From contig NZ_NCXO01000002.1 of assembly GCF_002104795.1 (NCBI RefSeq), positions 119,514 through 183,513 on the forward strand: 64,000 nucleotides of DNA. The letters are read 5' to 3'. This stretch comes from Mycolicibacillus koreensis. GTDB lineage: Bacteria; Actinomycetota; Actinomycetes; Mycobacteriales; Mycobacteriaceae. The position numbers and the translations under genes were made by a program. Below are positions 11,748 through 22,065 of this stretch, in pieces (the stretch's first letter is position 1; each line of letters begins with the position of its first letter). The notes beneath the pieces were generated by a model that had not been told where the DNA came from, made no database searches, and was given only the letters and a program-made list of their open reading frames with translations.

Positions 11748-12461
11748 GTGGCTTTCCCTGTCGAACTTGGTGGGTTGACAGCTGCACAGGTGTCTGAGTC
11801 CTCGGCCGCGCTGCTGGTCCCGGTCGGGTCGACCGAGCAGCACGGCCCCCATCTCCCGCTGGACACCGACACCCGCATCGCCACCGCGGTGGCCGGTGGG
11901 GCCGCCGCGCGGCTGGCCGAGCACACGCCGTGGAGGCTGGCTCCCGCCCTGGCCTACGGGGCCAGCGGTGAGCACCAGGGTTTTGCCGGCACGATCTCGC
12001 TGGGCACGGAGGTCCTGACGACGGTGCTGGTGGAATACGGTCGGTCCGCCGCGCAGTGGGCGCCCCGGTTGGTCTTCGTCAACGGCCACGGCGGCAACGT
12101 GCAGGCCCTGCGGGCCGCAGTGGCCCTGCTGCGCCGGGAGGGCCGCGACGTCGCCTGGGTGCCGTGTACTACGGTGGGCGCCGACGCACACGCCGGGCAC
12201 ACCGAAACGTCGGTGATGCTGTATCTGTCGCCGCTGGAGGTGGTGACCGACCGGCTCCAACGGGGCAACGACGCATCGTTGGCCGAGCTGATGCCGGCCA
12301 TCCGGCGCGGCGGCATCCGTGCGGTGAGCGAGGTAGGGGTGCTGGGGGATCCGACGACGGCGACCGCGAGCGACGGTCAGCGAATCTTCACCGAAATGGT
12401 CGCCGAGTGTGTCCGGCGGATCACCGCCGGGGCCGTGGGTGCTGACGGGATGCTGGGATGA
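11748..12461 (+). CDS. mftE: Mycofactocin precursor peptide peptidase (creatininase family)
   Basis: 237 residues from GTG 11748. The creatininase-type metal site is visible: Glu30 and His32 in [10 protein letters not shown], Asp41 in DTDT, and the loop [12 protein letters not shown]. It cleaves the modified MftA to free the C-terminal Val-Tyr-derived heterocycle. Longer in-frame starts exist, but family homology begins near here. It overlaps the mftF start by 4 bp (ATGA). Confidence 0.93.
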   Translation: MAFPVELGGLTAAQVSESSAALLVPVGSTEQHGPHLPLDTDTRIATAVAGGAAARLAEHTPWRLAPALAYGASGEHQGFAGTISLGTEVLTTVLVEYGRSAAQWAPRLVFVNGHGGNVQALRAAVALLRREGRDVAWVPCTTVGADAHAGHTETSVMLYLSPLEVVTDRLQRGNDASLAELMPAIRRGGIRAVSEVGVLGDPTTATASDGQRIFTEMVAECVRRITAGAVGADGMLG

Positions 12462-13870
12462 ACCAGCCTCGCCTGCCCGATGGCTTCGCCGTGCAGATGG
12501 ACCGCCGGGTCCGGGTGCTCGGCCGCGGCTCGGCGCTGCTCGGCGGGTCGCCGACCCGACTGCTGCGGCTGGCGCCGGCAGCTCAGATGATGCTCACCGA
12601 CGGCCGGCTGCAGGTGCGCGACGCCGACAGCGCCCGGCTCGCGCGCACACTGCTGGACGCGACCGTGGCCCATCCCCGGCCCGAAAGCGGCCCCTCGCAT
12701 CACGACGTGACTGTTGTTGTCCCGGTGCGCGACAACGCATCCGGTGTGCACCGGCTGATGCGTGCGCTACGCGGACTGCGGGTCATCATTGTCGACGACG
12801 GCTCGGCCGAACCGCTCCGAGCCGAGGATTTCGGCGGCGCCGAATGCGCCGTTGAGGTGCTTCGCCACGGCAGCAACCGCGGGCCCGCCGCCGCCCGCAA
12901 CACCGGTCTGCGGGCGGCCGCCAGTGACTACGTCGCCTTCCTGGACTCCGACGTGGTGCCACGTCGCGGCTGGCTGGAGGCGCTGCTGGGGCATTTCTGC
13001 GATCCGACGGTGGCGTTGGTCGCCCCCCGCATCGTCAGCCTGGCCCACGACGACACCCCGATCGCCCGCTACGAGGCGGTGCACTCATCGCTCGATCTCG
13101 GCGGGCGTGAGGCTCCGGTCATCCCGTACAGCACAGTGTCGTATGTGCCGAGCGCTGCGATCATCTGCCGACGTGACATCCTCACCGACATCGGCGGTTT
13201 CGACGAGGGCATGCGCTCCGGTGAAGACGTCGACCTGTGCTGGCGACTGGTGGAAACCGGTGCCCGGCTGCGCTACGAGCCGGTCGCGCTGGTCGCCCAC
13301 GATCACCGCACCCGCCTCGGGGGCTGGCTCTCCCGCAAGGCCTACTACGGTCAGTCCGCCGCGCCGCTCAGCGAGCGCCACCCCGACAAGACCGCGCCGC
13401 TGGTGGTCTCCGGGTGGACGATGGCGATCTGGGCGGTGATGATGCTCGGCGCTCGGGTGGGCTATCCGGCGTCGCTGGTTCTGGCCGCGCTGACCGGCGG
13501 AAGGGTCGCGCGGGCGATGCGCGGACCCGATACCCGGGCCTACGACGTGGTCGTCGTGCTGCTGCGCGGACTGATGTCCTCGGTGCTGCAACTGGCGTCG
13601 GCGCTGTGCCGCGAGTACTGGCCGTTGGCGCTGATCGGGGTGCTGGTGTCACGGAGGTGCCGGCAGGCGGTGGTGATCATCGCCGTGGTCGAGGGGCTGG
13701 TGGATTGGCTGCGCCGCAGTCGCACCGCCGAATCTGACCTCAAACCGATCGGCCCCCTGATCTACCTGCTGCTCAAGCGTCTCGACGATCTCGCCTACGG
13801 GGTCGGCGTCTGGAACGGGATGGCCCGCGAGCACAGCCTTCGGGCACTGCGGCCCGTGATCCGGGCCTAG
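12458..13870 (+). CDS. mftF: Mycofactocin family-2 glycosyltransferase
   Basis: 470 residues. The GT-A catalytic region contains IVDDGS, then [11 protein letters not shown], and the metal-binding [11 protein letters not shown]; the acceptor loop has [17 protein letters not shown]. Hydrophobic stretches in the C-terminal third ([25 protein letters not shown]) suggest membrane association. MftF attaches the beta-1,4-glucose chain of mature mycofactocins. The start overlaps the mftE stop. Confidence 0.93.
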   Translation: MNQPRLPDGFAVQMDRRVRVLGRGSALLGGSPTRLLRLAPAAQMMLTDGRLQVRDADSARLARTLLDATVAHPRPESGPSHHDVTVVVPVRDNASGVHRLMRALRGLRVIIVDDGSAEPLRAEDFGGAECAVEVLRHGSNRGPAAARNTGLRAAASDYVAFLDSDVVPRRGWLEALLGHFCDPTVALVAPRIVSLAHDDTPIARYEAVHSSLDLGGREAPVIPYSTVSYVPSAAIICRRDILTDIGGFDEGMRSGEDVDLCWRLVETGARLRYEPVALVAHDHRTRLGGWLSRKAYYGQSAAPLSERHPDKTAPLVVSGWTMAIWAVMMLGARVGYPASLVLAALTGGRVARAMRGPDTRAYDVVVVLLRGLMSSVLQLASALCREYWPLALIGVLVSRRCRQAVVIIAVVEGLVDWLRRSRTAESDLKPIGPLIYLLLKRLDDLAYGVGVWNGMAREHSLRALRPVIRA

Positions 13871-13874
13871 GACG

Positions 13875-15293
13875 TTGTCCGCGCCGACCCGCGATGTGGT
13901 GGTCATCGGTGCCGGCAGCGCGGGCTCTGTCGTGGCGGCCCGCCTCGCCGCCGACCCCTCCTGCGCGGTCACCGTGATCGAGACCGGTACCCACCCGCCT
14001 GCCGGAACCCGGTCGGCGGCCCGGCTTCCGCTCGGCGAGCGCTCCACCGTGGTGCAGCGGTACCCCAGCCGCCTCACGGCCGCGCCACCGCGCTGGACGC
14101 AGCTGGTGCGAGGTTGCACCGTCGGCGGGTCCGGTGCCGTCAACGGTGGATACTTCTGCCGCGCGATGCCGGCCGACTTCGACACCGGCTGGCCGCCCGG
14201 CTGGGCCTGGCCGCAGGCACTGGAACACTTCCGGGCGCTCGAAGACGACCGCGACTTCGCCGGCCCCGCCCACGGCCACGACGGACCCATCGTGGTGGCG
14301 CGCAGCAGCGATTTCGTCGGTGCCACCGAGGCGTTTGTCGCCGCAGCGCGACACGCCGGATTCCGGTGGATCCCCGACCTCAACGACGCCGGACACGACC
14401 TGCCCGACGGGGTCGGGGCGGTGCCGTTGAACATTCTGCAGGGCAACAGGAGTGACCCGGGAACAGCGTTCTTGCAGCCGGTGGCGGGGCAACCCAATGT
14501 CACGGTGATGACCGAGACGACCGCGGTGCGGCTACAGATCGCCGCCGGGCGGGTCGTCGGGGTCGATATCGTCGGTCCCGACGGTCCGTCGACGATCTAT
14601 GCGGACCGAATCGTGTTGTGCGCCGGTGCTATCGGGACAGCGCAGCTGTTGATGCTTTCCGGGATCGGCGACGAGGGCCTGTTGGGCCGACTGGGGATCC
14701 CGTTGGTGCAGCCATTACCGGTCGGCCTTAACTGTGTCGACCATCCCGAGTGGCTGTTTGCGGTCGAGTGGCCCGCGGTGTCGGGGCATCCCCCGTTGGA
14801 AGTGGTTCTGACCACCGCGGATGGTCTTGAAATTCGGCCCTATACTACGGGATTCAGATCGATGGTCGGTGAATCGACTGGCGGGCAGGATGATCCGGTT
14901 CATATCGGGGTGGCATTGATGCGACCGCGACGGCGGGTTCTTGTGACGCTGGATTCGGCGGATCCGTCGATCGCTCCGCGGATCGAGCAGGACTATGACC
15001 GGGAGCCCGCCGATGTCGCCGACCTCGAAAGGGGCGCACTGCTGGTCGACGAACTCGTCGGCGCGGCGGGTTCGTCGCCGGTGTGGGCCACATCGCAGCA
15101 TCTGTGTGGGAGTGCCCCGATGGGCCAAGTCATCGACGAGCGCTGCCGGGTCCACGGCGTCGACGGGCTGTGGGTGATCGACGGCGCGGCGCTACCGGTG
15201 ATTCCCCGCCGCGGCCCGCACGCCACGATCGCGATGCTCGCCCACCGGGCGGCAGAATTCGTCGGAGACGGGTCCGCTCAACGCACCCGGTAG
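13875..15293 (+). CDS. mftG: Mycofactocin system GMC-family oxidoreductase
   Basis: 472 residues from a TTG start 5 bp after mftF; a GTG a few codons later is possible. The FAD motif VVVIGAGSAGSVVAARLA opens the protein, the GMC signature region GCTVGGSGAVNGGYF follows, and the C-terminus has IPRRGPHATIAMLAHRAAEF. Recent work links MftG to reoxidation of mycofactocinol and electron flow to the respiratory chain during alcohol growth. Its last 16 bp overlap the convergent P450 gene. Confidence 0.9.
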   Translation: MSAPTRDVVVIGAGSAGSVVAARLAADPSCAVTVIETGTHPPAGTRSAARLPLGERSTVVQRYPSRLTAAPPRWTQLVRGCTVGGSGAVNGGYFCRAMPADFDTGWPPGWAWPQALEHFRALEDDRDFAGPAHGHDGPIVVARSSDFVGATEAFVAAARHAGFRWIPDLNDAGHDLPDGVGAVPLNILQGNRSDPGTAFLQPVAGQPNVTVMTETTAVRLQIAAGRVVGVDIVGPDGPSTIYADRIVLCAGAIGTAQLLMLSGIGDEGLLGRLGIPLVQPLPVGLNCVDHPEWLFAVEWPAVSGHPPLEVVLTTADGLEIRPYTTGFRSMVGESTGGQDDPVHIGVALMRPRRRVLVTLDSADPSIAPRIEQDYDREPADVADLERGALLVDELVGAAGSSPVWATSQHLCGSAPMGQVIDERCRVHGVDGLWVIDGAALPVIPRRGPHATIAMLAHRAAEFVGDGSAQRTR

Positions 15294-16528
15294 CGGATCG
15301 GCAGGTGCTTGAGCCCGCCGACGAACGTCGTGGCGATCAACTGCGGCTCACCGGCGAGTTCGATCGACTCCAGCCGTGGGACCAACTCGGTGAAGAAGCT
15401 GTTGATCTCCATGCGGGCCAACGCCGACGCCACACAGAAGTGCACGCCGTATCCGAACGACAGATGCTTGTTCGGATCGCGGCTCACATCGAAGCGGAAC
15501 GGATCGTCGAAGACGGCCTCGTCGCGGTTGGCCGACACATACGACAGGTACACCGAGTCCCCTTCGGGGATCGGCACTCCGGCGACGGTCGTGTCGGCGG
15601 TCGCGGTACGCATGAACTCCTTGACCGGGGTGACCCAGCGGATGATCTCCTCCACGGCGGTCGGCATCAGCGTCGGGTCCGCACGCAACCGGTCGAGCTG
15701 ATCGGGGTGTTCGACGAGCGCGCGCAGACCCCCGGCGATGGCGGCACTGGTGGTGTCGTGCCCGGCGGTGGCCAAGATGACGTAGTAGGACGCGGTGTCG
15801 ACGTCGGACAGTGGCGCACCGTCGATGCGGGCGTTGGCGATGGTGGAGGCCAGATCGTCGGTCGGGGTGGCACGGCGCTGCGCGGTGAGGGCGGCGAAGT
15901 AGTTGAAGAAGTCCAGCAGCACCGGGAACTGCTCCTCGGGGGTGAACCCGCGCCGGTACTCGTCGTCGTCTCCGCCGAAGAGTTCCTGGGTCAACCTGAG
16001 CATCCGTGGGAAATCCGACTCCGGCAACCCCAGCAGCGACATGATCACGTACAGCGGGTAGTTGACCGCGACCTCCTGGACGAAGTCGCAGTCGGGTCCG
16101 ATCTCGGCCATCTTGTCGACGTAGATCTTGGCCAGTTCGTCGACGCGCGCCTTCATCGCCCGCATCGCCTTGGGCCGGAACCAGTCGGCGGCGATGGCCC
16201 GCATCTTGTGATGGTGCGGGTCGTCCATGTGGATCAGGGTGCGCAGACCCATGCCGGCGGCCAGCTGCGCCTGCTGGATGTCGTCGGCCTCGGCGGTCGT
16301 CAGCACCGGGCGCGGCGCGTTGATCCACAGCGCGTTGTCGCGCTCGATGTCCATGATGTCGGCGTGGCGGGTGACCGCCCAGAACGGCCGATACGGCGGA
16401 CGGTCCACCAGCGACACCGGGGCGTGGACGCGCAGATGACTCAGCGCTGCGTGCAGGCGGTCCTCGTCGGTGTAGGCGGTCGGGTCGGCCAGCACCGCGG
16501 CGGCCTGGTCGACGATCGGTGCGGGCAT
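15278..16528 (-). CDS. Cytochrome P450, CYP108-like
   Basis: 416 residues from ATG 16528, preceded by GGAGGAG, which decides this start over longer options. The I-helix motif AGHDTT is at residues 255-260, ExxR at Glu294/Arg297 (EEIIRW), and the heme loop FGYGVHFC ends at Cys365. The segment from AGHDTT to the C-terminus (VTPVKEFMRTA, LSYVSANRDE, IATTFVGGLKHLPIR) closely resembles P450terp (CYP108), an alpha-terpineol hydroxylase. The usual Gly two residues after the Cys is Ala367. The substrate is unproven. Confidence 0.85.
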   Translation of the reverse strand: MPAPIVDQAAAVLADPTAYTDEDRLHAALSHLRVHAPVSLVDRPPYRPFWAVTRHADIMDIERDNALWINAPRPVLTTAEADDIQQAQLAAGMGLRTLIHMDDPHHHKMRAIAADWFRPKAMRAMKARVDELAKIYVDKMAEIGPDCDFVQEVAVNYPLYVIMSLLGLPESDFPRMLRLTQELFGGDDDEYRRGFTPEEQFPVLLDFFNYFAALTAQRRATPTDDLASTIANARIDGAPLSDVDTASYYVILATAGHDTTSAAIAGGLRALVEHPDQLDRLRADPTLMPTAVEEIIRWVTPVKEFMRTATADTTVAGVPIPEGDSVYLSYVSANRDEAVFDDPFRFDVSRDPNKHLSFGYGVHFCVASALARMEINSFFTELVPRLESIELAGEPQLIATTFVGGLKHLPIRYRVR

Positions 16529-16632
16529 CCGGCGCTCCTCCACGTGACGGGTGTCAACTGGTGTCCAGTCTGGCCGATCGGTGGGCCTGTCGGGGCGCGT
16601 TGCGGCGATTGCTCCCAGTAGGCTTCCAAGGC

Positions 16633-18288
16633 GTGTGGACCGGATCGTCACGCCGCCGGGCGTGGATGCGCCTGCTGCTGATGGCCCTGGTGACGGTGCT
16701 GGTGGGTTCGGGCTGCGCCCAGGGCCACGGTGCCGTGCCCGCCGCGGCGCTCGAGGCGACGCCACCGGCGGCGGTGGTCACCCCGGATGCGGCCGTGGTC
16801 GGCACCGAATCCGGCCCGGTGCGCGGTGTGGTCGAGGCCGACCACCGGCTCTTCGCCGGAATCCCTTTCGCGGCGCCGCCGGTGGGTCCGCTGCGCTGGC
16901 AGCCGCCGCGCGCGCCCGCCCCGTGGACCGAGGTGCGCGACGCCACCCGGCCGGGCCCGGCGTGCATCCAGGACCTCACCGGGGCGGGCCGCGAAGACTG
17001 TCTGACCCTCAACGTCTGGACTCCGGTGCGTCGGGCCGCCCAGCGCCGCCCCGTGCTGGTCTGGATCCACGGCGGCGGCTTCATCAACGGCCACGGCGAT
17101 ATCTATGGCGCCCGCCGGCTCGCCGCCCGCGGCGACATCGTCGTGGTGACCCTGAACTACCGGCTCGGCGCCCTGGGGTTTTTGGCCCACCCCGCCCTCG
17201 GGCCGCACGGCCGCGTCGGCAACTACGGTCTGCTCGACCAGCAGGCGGCGCTGCGGTGGGTGCGCGACAACATCAGCCACTTCGGTGGTGATCCGGCCAA
17301 GGTGACCATCGCGGGGGAGTCCGCCGGCGCCATGTCGGTCTGCGATCACCTCGTGGCGCCGGCGTCGGCGGGGCTGTTCCGCTCGGCGATCATCCAGAGC
17401 GGGCCGTGCCACGCCCAGGTCGACATCGACACCGGCGAACGGATCAGCGAGACGTTCGCCGCCGACCTCGGCTGCGGTGGCCCCGACGGTGACCCGCAGG
17501 ACATCGCCCGGTGTCTGCGCGCCCTGCCGGCCGACCGGCTGGCGACCTCGCCGTGGTACGTCCACATCGACACCCACTCGCTGACCGGCCCGGTCACCGG
17601 CACCGCGGTGCTGCCGGTCGACCCGGTCGACGGTTTCGCCGCCGGCCGGGGTGCGCGGGTGCCGGTGCTGGTGGGCAGCAACCACGACGAGTTCACGATG
17701 TTCGCCGCGCTGACCTATCGGCGCACCGGCGCGACGTTGACCGCCGCGGAATACCCGGCGGCGCTGGCGCGCACGATGGGCGACGACGCGGCCGCGGTGC
17801 GCGCCCAGTATCCGCCCGCCCGCCACGGGGGCAGCGTCTCGTTGGCGTTCTCCGCGGCGGTCGGTGACCACGTGTTCGCCTGCGTCGCCAACCGGATGGC
17901 CGAGGCGTTGGCCGCCCACCCGCCGCCGGTGTACGCCTACGAGTTCGCCGATCCGCACCCCCCGGCGCCGCAGGGGCTGGCCGGGATCCCGTTTCCGCTC
18001 GGCGCCAGCCACGCGCTGGAGGTGGGCTACCTGTTCGACATCGCCGGGCTACCGGCCCCCAGCCCCGCCCAACGGCGCCTCGCCGACCAGATGATCGACT
18101 ACTGGACCCGCTTCGTGATCACCGGTGATCCCAACGGCCCCGGCCAGCCCCGCTGGCCGGCCTTCACCGACCGCACCGGTGGAGCCCGGTGGATGTCGTT
18201 GCGCCCCGACGGCAGCCGGGTCATCACCGATTTCGCCGCCGATCACCAGTGCGGGTTCTGGGACGCGCTGGCCGCCCGGGAGCGCTGA
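16633..18288 (+). CDS. Type-B carboxylesterase, exported, possible lipoprotein
   Basis: 551 residues from GTG 16633. The N-terminus has Arg residues, a hydrophobic segment (about 12-24) and Cys28 in LVGSGC, an imperfect lipobox with Gly at -3. The alpha/beta-hydrolase core shows the oxyanion motif HGGGF (146-150) and nucleophile Ser230 in GESAGAMS, as in para-nitrobenzyl esterases and cholinesterases. It probably hydrolyses carboxylic esters outside the membrane. A TAGGCT 8 nt upstream suggests a near-leaderless transcript. It is divergent from the P450 gene. Confidence 0.85.
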   Translation: MWTGSSRRRAWMRLLLMALVTVLVGSGCAQGHGAVPAAALEATPPAAVVTPDAAVVGTESGPVRGVVEADHRLFAGIPFAAPPVGPLRWQPPRAPAPWTEVRDATRPGPACIQDLTGAGREDCLTLNVWTPVRRAAQRRPVLVWIHGGGFINGHGDIYGARRLAARGDIVVVTLNYRLGALGFLAHPALGPHGRVGNYGLLDQQAALRWVRDNISHFGGDPAKVTIAGESAGAMSVCDHLVAPASAGLFRSAIIQSGPCHAQVDIDTGERISETFAADLGCGGPDGDPQDIARCLRALPADRLATSPWYVHIDTHSLTGPVTGTAVLPVDPVDGFAAGRGARVPVLVGSNHDEFTMFAALTYRRTGATLTAAEYPAALARTMGDDAAAVRAQYPPARHGGSVSLAFSAAVGDHVFACVANRMAEALAAHPPPVYAYEFADPHPPAPQGLAGIPFPLGASHALEVGYLFDIAGLPAPSPAQRRLADQMIDYWTRFVITGDPNGPGQPRWPAFTDRTGGARWMSLRPDGSRVITDFAADHQCGFWDALAARER

Positions 18289-18312
18289 GCCGCGCCCCGG
18301 GGCCGGCACCGC

Positions 18313-18792
18313 TCAGTCGGCCGGGGTCACCCAGGTAGTGATCTCGGCGTGGACCACCTCGGTGCCGTCCCGGTCGGTCACGCTGACCGGGATCACCAGT
18401 TCGGTGCCCTCGGTGATCGCGGCGAAGTCCGGGATCACCGGCAGGCGCGCCTCGGCGCGCAGCGAGGTGGTCGCCTTGGCCAGGTACTGCACGGTCATCG
18501 CCTTGGGGATCCAGCGGTGGCTTTTCGGCACGGTGGCCTCCATCAGCATTCCCATCGCGATCTCGGCGGCGTTGCAGGAGGCGATCGCGTGCACGGTGTG
18601 CAGATGATTGTGGATGAAAAACCACTTCGGGATCCGCACCTGGGCCAGTCCGGGCTCCATGCGCACCACGTGCGGCAGCACCGAGGCGAAGTAGGGGACC
18701 CGCGCCATCGCCGCCGCGGAGAACAACCGGCTGCCGCCGGGACGGCCGGCCAGGCGCTGCCAGGCTCGGTAGGTGCTGGTGGAATCGGTCAT
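18313..18792 (-). CDS. Hotdog-fold (DUF4442-like) protein
   Basis: 159 residues from ATG 18792. The central segment NHLHTVHAIASCNAAEIAMG matches hotdog-fold thioesterase-like proteins annotated DUF4442. No signal peptide. A role in acyl-CoA handling is a family-level guess. A TAGGGT 8 nt upstream and a 16-bp palindrome (18815-18830) just beyond it suggest control by a dimeric repressor. Confidence 0.65.
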   Translation of the reverse strand: MTDSTSTYRAWQRLAGRPGGSRLFSAAAMARVPYFASVLPHVVRMEPGLAQVRIPKWFFIHNHLHTVHAIASCNAAEIAMGMLMEATVPKSHRWIPKAMTVQYLAKATTSLRAEARLPVIPDFAAITEGTELVIPVSVTDRDGTEVVHAEITTWVTPAD

Positions 18793-18814
18793 ACCGTCAG
18801 ACCCTACCCGCTAC

Positions 18815-18830
18815 CTTACTCTGGAGTAAG
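18815..18830. promoter_or_regulatory. Operator-like palindrome upstream of the hotdog gene
   Basis: Perfect inverted repeat CTTACTC-TG-GAGTAAG, placed in the spacer and -35 region of the minus-strand promoter (-10 TAGGGT at 18806-18801). This fits a TetR-type repressor site. Confidence 0.5.
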
Positions 18831-18951
18831 ATCAAGCCGTCGGTGCTCGCGTCGCACGCGGCGGCTGTGAGTTTGAGCACCACCGGGCGCGGCGGCCCGC
18901 GACGGTGACAAACCCGCCGGTGGGGCCCTCGCCGGCGGGGTGGGGGCGGAT

Positions 18952-18980
18952 TTGGCCGACGCCCCGATCTGGGGCATACT
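18952..18980 (+). promoter_or_regulatory. Putative promoter of the S10 operon
   Basis: TTGGCC (18952-18957) and CATACT (18975-18980) are 17 bp apart. The spacer contains the inverted repeat GCCCC-n5-GGGGC. The -35 region GGATTTGGCCGACGCC is nearly identical to that of the infA promoter. Confidence 0.6.
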
Positions 18981-19236
18981 GTTCAGGTTGCCTTGAGCCG
19001 GGCTGTGTCCGGGCAGGGCATCCGACCGGCGCCCACCCGGGCGCCTCCGGTCCCACCTCGGAGCGCGACGAATTCTCGGCGCGACCCGGTGCAGGTACGG
19101 GCGACACACCCGACCGCGGGGGACCGGTGTACCAGGACAGGTAAACAGCGGCGGCAACGCCTCCCACCTGCGGGTGTGGGGCACCACGGACCACTGAGGC
19201 CCAGGGCGGGCCTTCGAGGAGTGAGGTAGGAACAGC
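18981..19236 (+). other. Long 5' leader of the S10 operon
   Basis: The gene-free stretch 18793-19236 contains the promoters above and this leader of about 250 nt. It includes the 24-nt box at 19101-19124 shared with the rpsL leader. A GAGGAGTGAGG lies upstream of the rpsJ GTG. A structured autoregulatory leader is possible; no ORF is supported. Confidence 0.45.
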
Positions 19237-19542
19237 GTGGCGGGACAGAAGATCCGCATCAGGCTCAAGGCCTACGACCATGAGGCTATTGATGCGTCGG
19301 CGCGCAAGATCGTTGAGACGGTCACCCGGACCGGGGCCAACGTGGTGGGTCCGGTGCCGCTGCCGACCGAGAAGAACGTGTACTGCGTCATCCGGTCCCC
19401 GCACAAGTACAAGGACTCGCGGGAGCACTTCGAGATGCGCACCCACAAGCGGCTGATCGACATCCTCGATCCGACTCCGAAAACGGTCGACGCCCTGATG
19501 CGCATCGACCTGCCCGCCAGCGTCGACGTCAACATCCAATAG
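19237..19542 (+). CDS. rpsJ: 30S ribosomal protein S10
   Basis: 101 residues, GTG start, beginning [19 protein letters not shown], typical of uS10. S10 belongs to the 30S head and also works as NusE in antitermination. First gene of the S10 operon, 23 bp before rplC. Confidence 0.97.
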   Translation: MAGQKIRIRLKAYDHEAIDASARKIVETVTRTGANVVGPVPLPTEKNVYCVIRSPHKYKDSREHFEMRTHKRLIDILDPTPKTVDALMRIDLPASVDVNIQ

Positions 19543-19565
19543 GGATCCGGGAGTTCAGAGAAACC

Positions 19566-20219
19566 ATGGCACGTAAAGGCATCCTGGGCACCAAACTGGG
19601 CATGACGCAGGTGTTCGACGAGAACAACCGGGTCGTCCCGGTCACCGTGGTCAAGGCCGGTCCGAATGTGGTGACCCGCATCCGCACCCCCGAGCGCGAC
19701 GGCTACTCCGCCGTGCAGCTGGCCTACGGAGAGATCAGCCCCCGCAAGGTCAACAAGCCGGTCACCGGCCAGTACGCCGCCGCCGGGGTGAACCCGCGTC
19801 GGCACCTCGCCGAGCTGCGTCTCGACGACGAAGCCGCGGCCGCCGACTACGAGGTCGGTCAGGAACTGACCGCCGAGATCTTCGTCGACGGCAGCTACGT
19901 CGACGTCACCGGCACCTCCAAGGGCAAGGGTTTCGCCGGGACCATGAAGCGGCACGGCTTCGCCGGACAGGGCGCCAGCCACGGCACCCAGGCGGTGCAC
20001 CGTCGCCCCGGCTCCATCGGTGGCTGCGCCACCCCCGGCCGGGTGTTCAAGGGCACCCGGATGGCCGGCCGGATGGGCAACGACCGGGTGACCACGCAGA
20101 ACCTGCTGGTGCACAAGGTCGATGCCGAAAACGGCGTGCTGCTGATCAAGGGCGCGGTCCCCGGCCGCGCCGGTGGGCTGGTCATGGTCCGCACCGCGAT
20201 CAAAAAGGGTGAGAAGTAA
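19566..20219 (+). CDS. rplC: 50S ribosomal protein L3
   Basis: 217 residues, uL3. The start [19 protein letters not shown] and the loop [20 protein letters not shown] that reaches towards the peptidyl transferase centre are intact. Substitutions in this region (Cys154 in M. tuberculosis) confer linezolid resistance. The stop and the rplD start overlap (TAATG). Confidence 0.97.
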   Translation: MARKGILGTKLGMTQVFDENNRVVPVTVVKAGPNVVTRIRTPERDGYSAVQLAYGEISPRKVNKPVTGQYAAAGVNPRRHLAELRLDDEAAAADYEVGQELTAEIFVDGSYVDVTGTSKGKGFAGTMKRHGFAGQGASHGTQAVHRRPGSIGGCATPGRVFKGTRMAGRMGNDRVTTQNLLVHKVDAENGVLLIKGAVPGRAGGLVMVRTAIKKGEK

Positions 20220-20875
20220 TGGCTTCGGTAAAGATTGACGTGCATTCGCCGTCCGGTAAGAAGGAAGGCTCCGTGGAGCTGCCGGCGGCGCTGTTCGACG
20301 CCCCGGCCAACGTGGCGTTGATGCACCAGGTGGTCACCGCACAGCGGGCCGCCGCGCGCCAGGGCACCCACTCGACCAAGTCGCGCGGCGAGGTCCGCGG
20401 CGGTGGTCGTAAGCCCTACCGGCAGAAGGGCACCGGTCGCGCCCGCCAGGGCTCCATCCGCGCCCCGCAGTTCACCGGTGGTGGTGTGGTGCACGGTCCG
20501 AAGCCGCGCGACTACAGCCAGCGGACCCCGAAGAAGATGATCGCCGCCGCGTTGCGCGGGGCGCTGTCGGACCGGGCCCGCAACGACCGCATCCACGCGA
20601 TCACCGAGGTGGTCAGCGGCCAGACCCCGTCGACCAAGAGCGCCAAGGCGTTCCTGGCCACCCTCACCGAGCGCAAGCAGGTGTTGCTGGTCATCGGGCG
20701 CAGCGACGAGGTGGGCGCCAAGAGCGTGCGCAACCTGCCGGGCGTGCACATCCTCTCGCCGGACCAGCTCAACACCTACGACGTGTTGCGCGCCGACGAC
20801 GTGGTGTTCTCGGTGGAGGCGCTCAACGCCTACATCGAGGCGCACACCGCCAGTACCGAGGAGGTTTCGGCCTGA
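20219..20875 (+). CDS. rplD: 50S ribosomal protein L4
   Basis: 218 residues, uL4, an early-assembly protein lining the exit tunnel through its extended loop [18 protein letters not shown]. In enterobacteria L4 autoregulates this operon; whether it does so here is unknown. It overlaps rplC and rplW by one base at each end. Confidence 0.97.
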   Translation: MASVKIDVHSPSGKKEGSVELPAALFDAPANVALMHQVVTAQRAAARQGTHSTKSRGEVRGGGRKPYRQKGTGRARQGSIRAPQFTGGGVVHGPKPRDYSQRTPKKMIAAALRGALSDRARNDRIHAITEVVSGQTPSTKSAKAFLATLTERKQVLLVIGRSDEVGAKSVRNLPGVHILSPDQLNTYDVLRADDVVFSVEALNAYIEAHTASTEEVSA

Positions 20876-21177
20876 TGGCAACGATCACCGATCCCCGCGA
20901 CATCATCTTGGCCCCGGTCATCTCGGAGAAGGCCTACGGCTTGATCGACGACAACGTGTACACGTTCTTCGTGCACCCGAACTCGAACAAGACGCAGATC
21001 AAGATCGCTGTCGAGAAGATCTTCGGCGTCAAGGTGGCGTCGGTGAACACCGCGAACCGCCAGGGCAAGCGCAAGCGCACCCGGGTCGGGTTCGGCAAGC
21101 GCAAGAACACCAAGCGCGCCATCGTCACGCTGGTGGACGGCAGCAAGCCCATCGACCTGTTCGGAGCGCCGGCCTAG
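20875..21177 (+). CDS. rplW: 50S ribosomal protein L23
   Basis: 100 residues, uL23, located at the tunnel exit where signal recognition particle and trigger factor dock. Typical segments are [16 protein letters not shown] and [13 protein letters not shown]. The ATG overlaps the rplD stop. Confidence 0.97.
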   Translation: MATITDPRDIILAPVISEKAYGLIDDNVYTFFVHPNSNKTQIKIAVEKIFGVKVASVNTANRQGKRKRTRVGFGKRKNTKRAIVTLVDGSKPIDLFGAPA

Positions 21178-21204
21178 CCGTCGATAGAGAAAGACGTAAT
21201 AGCT

Positions 21205-22044
21205 ATGGGAATTCGCAAGTACAAGCCGACGACCCCGGGTCGTCGCGGTGCCAGCGTCTCCGATTTCGCTGAAATCACCCGGTCCACGCCGGAGAAGTCG
21301 CTGGTACGTCCGCTGCACGGCAAGGGCGGGCGCAACGCGCACGGCCGGATCACCACGCGCCACAAGGGCGGCGGGCACAAGCGTGCCTACCGGGTGATCG
21401 ACTTCCGTCGCCACGACAAGGACGGCGTCGACGCCAAGGTCGCCCACATCGAGTACGACCCGAACCGCACCGCGAACATCGCGCTGCTGCACTACCTGGA
21501 CGGCGAGAAGCGCTACATCATCGCCCCGCAGGGCCTCAAGCAGGGCGCGGTCGTCGAGTCGGGTCCCAACGCCGACATCAAGCCGGGCAATGCCCTGCCG
21601 CTGCGTAACATCCCGGCCGGTACCGTCATCCACGCCGTCGAGCTGCGTCCCGGCGGCGGGGCGAAACTGGCCCGTTCCGCCGGATCGAGCATCCAGCTGC
21701 TCGGCAAGGAAGGCAGCTACGCCTCGCTGCGCATGCCCTCCGGTGAGATCCGGCGCGTCGACGTGCGCTGCCGCGCCACCGTCGGCGAGGTGGGCAATGC
21801 CGAACAGGCCAACATCAACTGGGGCAAGGCCGGCCGCATGCGATGGAAGGGCAAGCGCCCCACCGTCCGTGGTGTGGTGATGAACCCGGTCGACCACCCG
21901 CACGGTGGTGGTGAGGGTAAGACCTCCGGTGGTCGCCACCCGGTCAGCCCGTGGGGCAAGCCCGAAGGACGTACCCGTAAACCCAACAAGCCGAGCGACA
22001 AGCTCATCGTCCGACGCCGGCGCACCGGCAAGAAGTCGCGCTAG
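21205..22044 (+). CDS. rplB: 50S ribosomal protein L2
   Basis: 279 residues, uL2, needed for subunit association and the peptidyl transferase centre. The conserved C-terminal motif [15 protein letters not shown] is intact, including its functionally important His. It starts 27 bp after rplW. Confidence 0.97.
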   Translation: MGIRKYKPTTPGRRGASVSDFAEITRSTPEKSLVRPLHGKGGRNAHGRITTRHKGGGHKRAYRVIDFRRHDKDGVDAKVAHIEYDPNRTANIALLHYLDGEKRYIIAPQGLKQGAVVESGPNADIKPGNALPLRNIPAGTVIHAVELRPGGGAKLARSAGSSIQLLGKEGSYASLRMPSGEIRRVDVRCRATVGEVGNAEQANINWGKAGRMRWKGKRPTVRGVVMNPVDHPHGGGEGKTSGGRHPVSPWGKPEGRTRKPNKPSDKLIVRRRRTGKKSR

Positions 22045-22065
22045 GAAGTCGAGGAGTAGCCAGCG

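Noticed and set aside
16529..16765. N-terminal extension of the P450 frame
   Set aside because: ATG 16528 has a strong GGAGGAG site and starts where P450 homology begins; the extension lies antisense to the esterase start and is Pro/Arg-rich.
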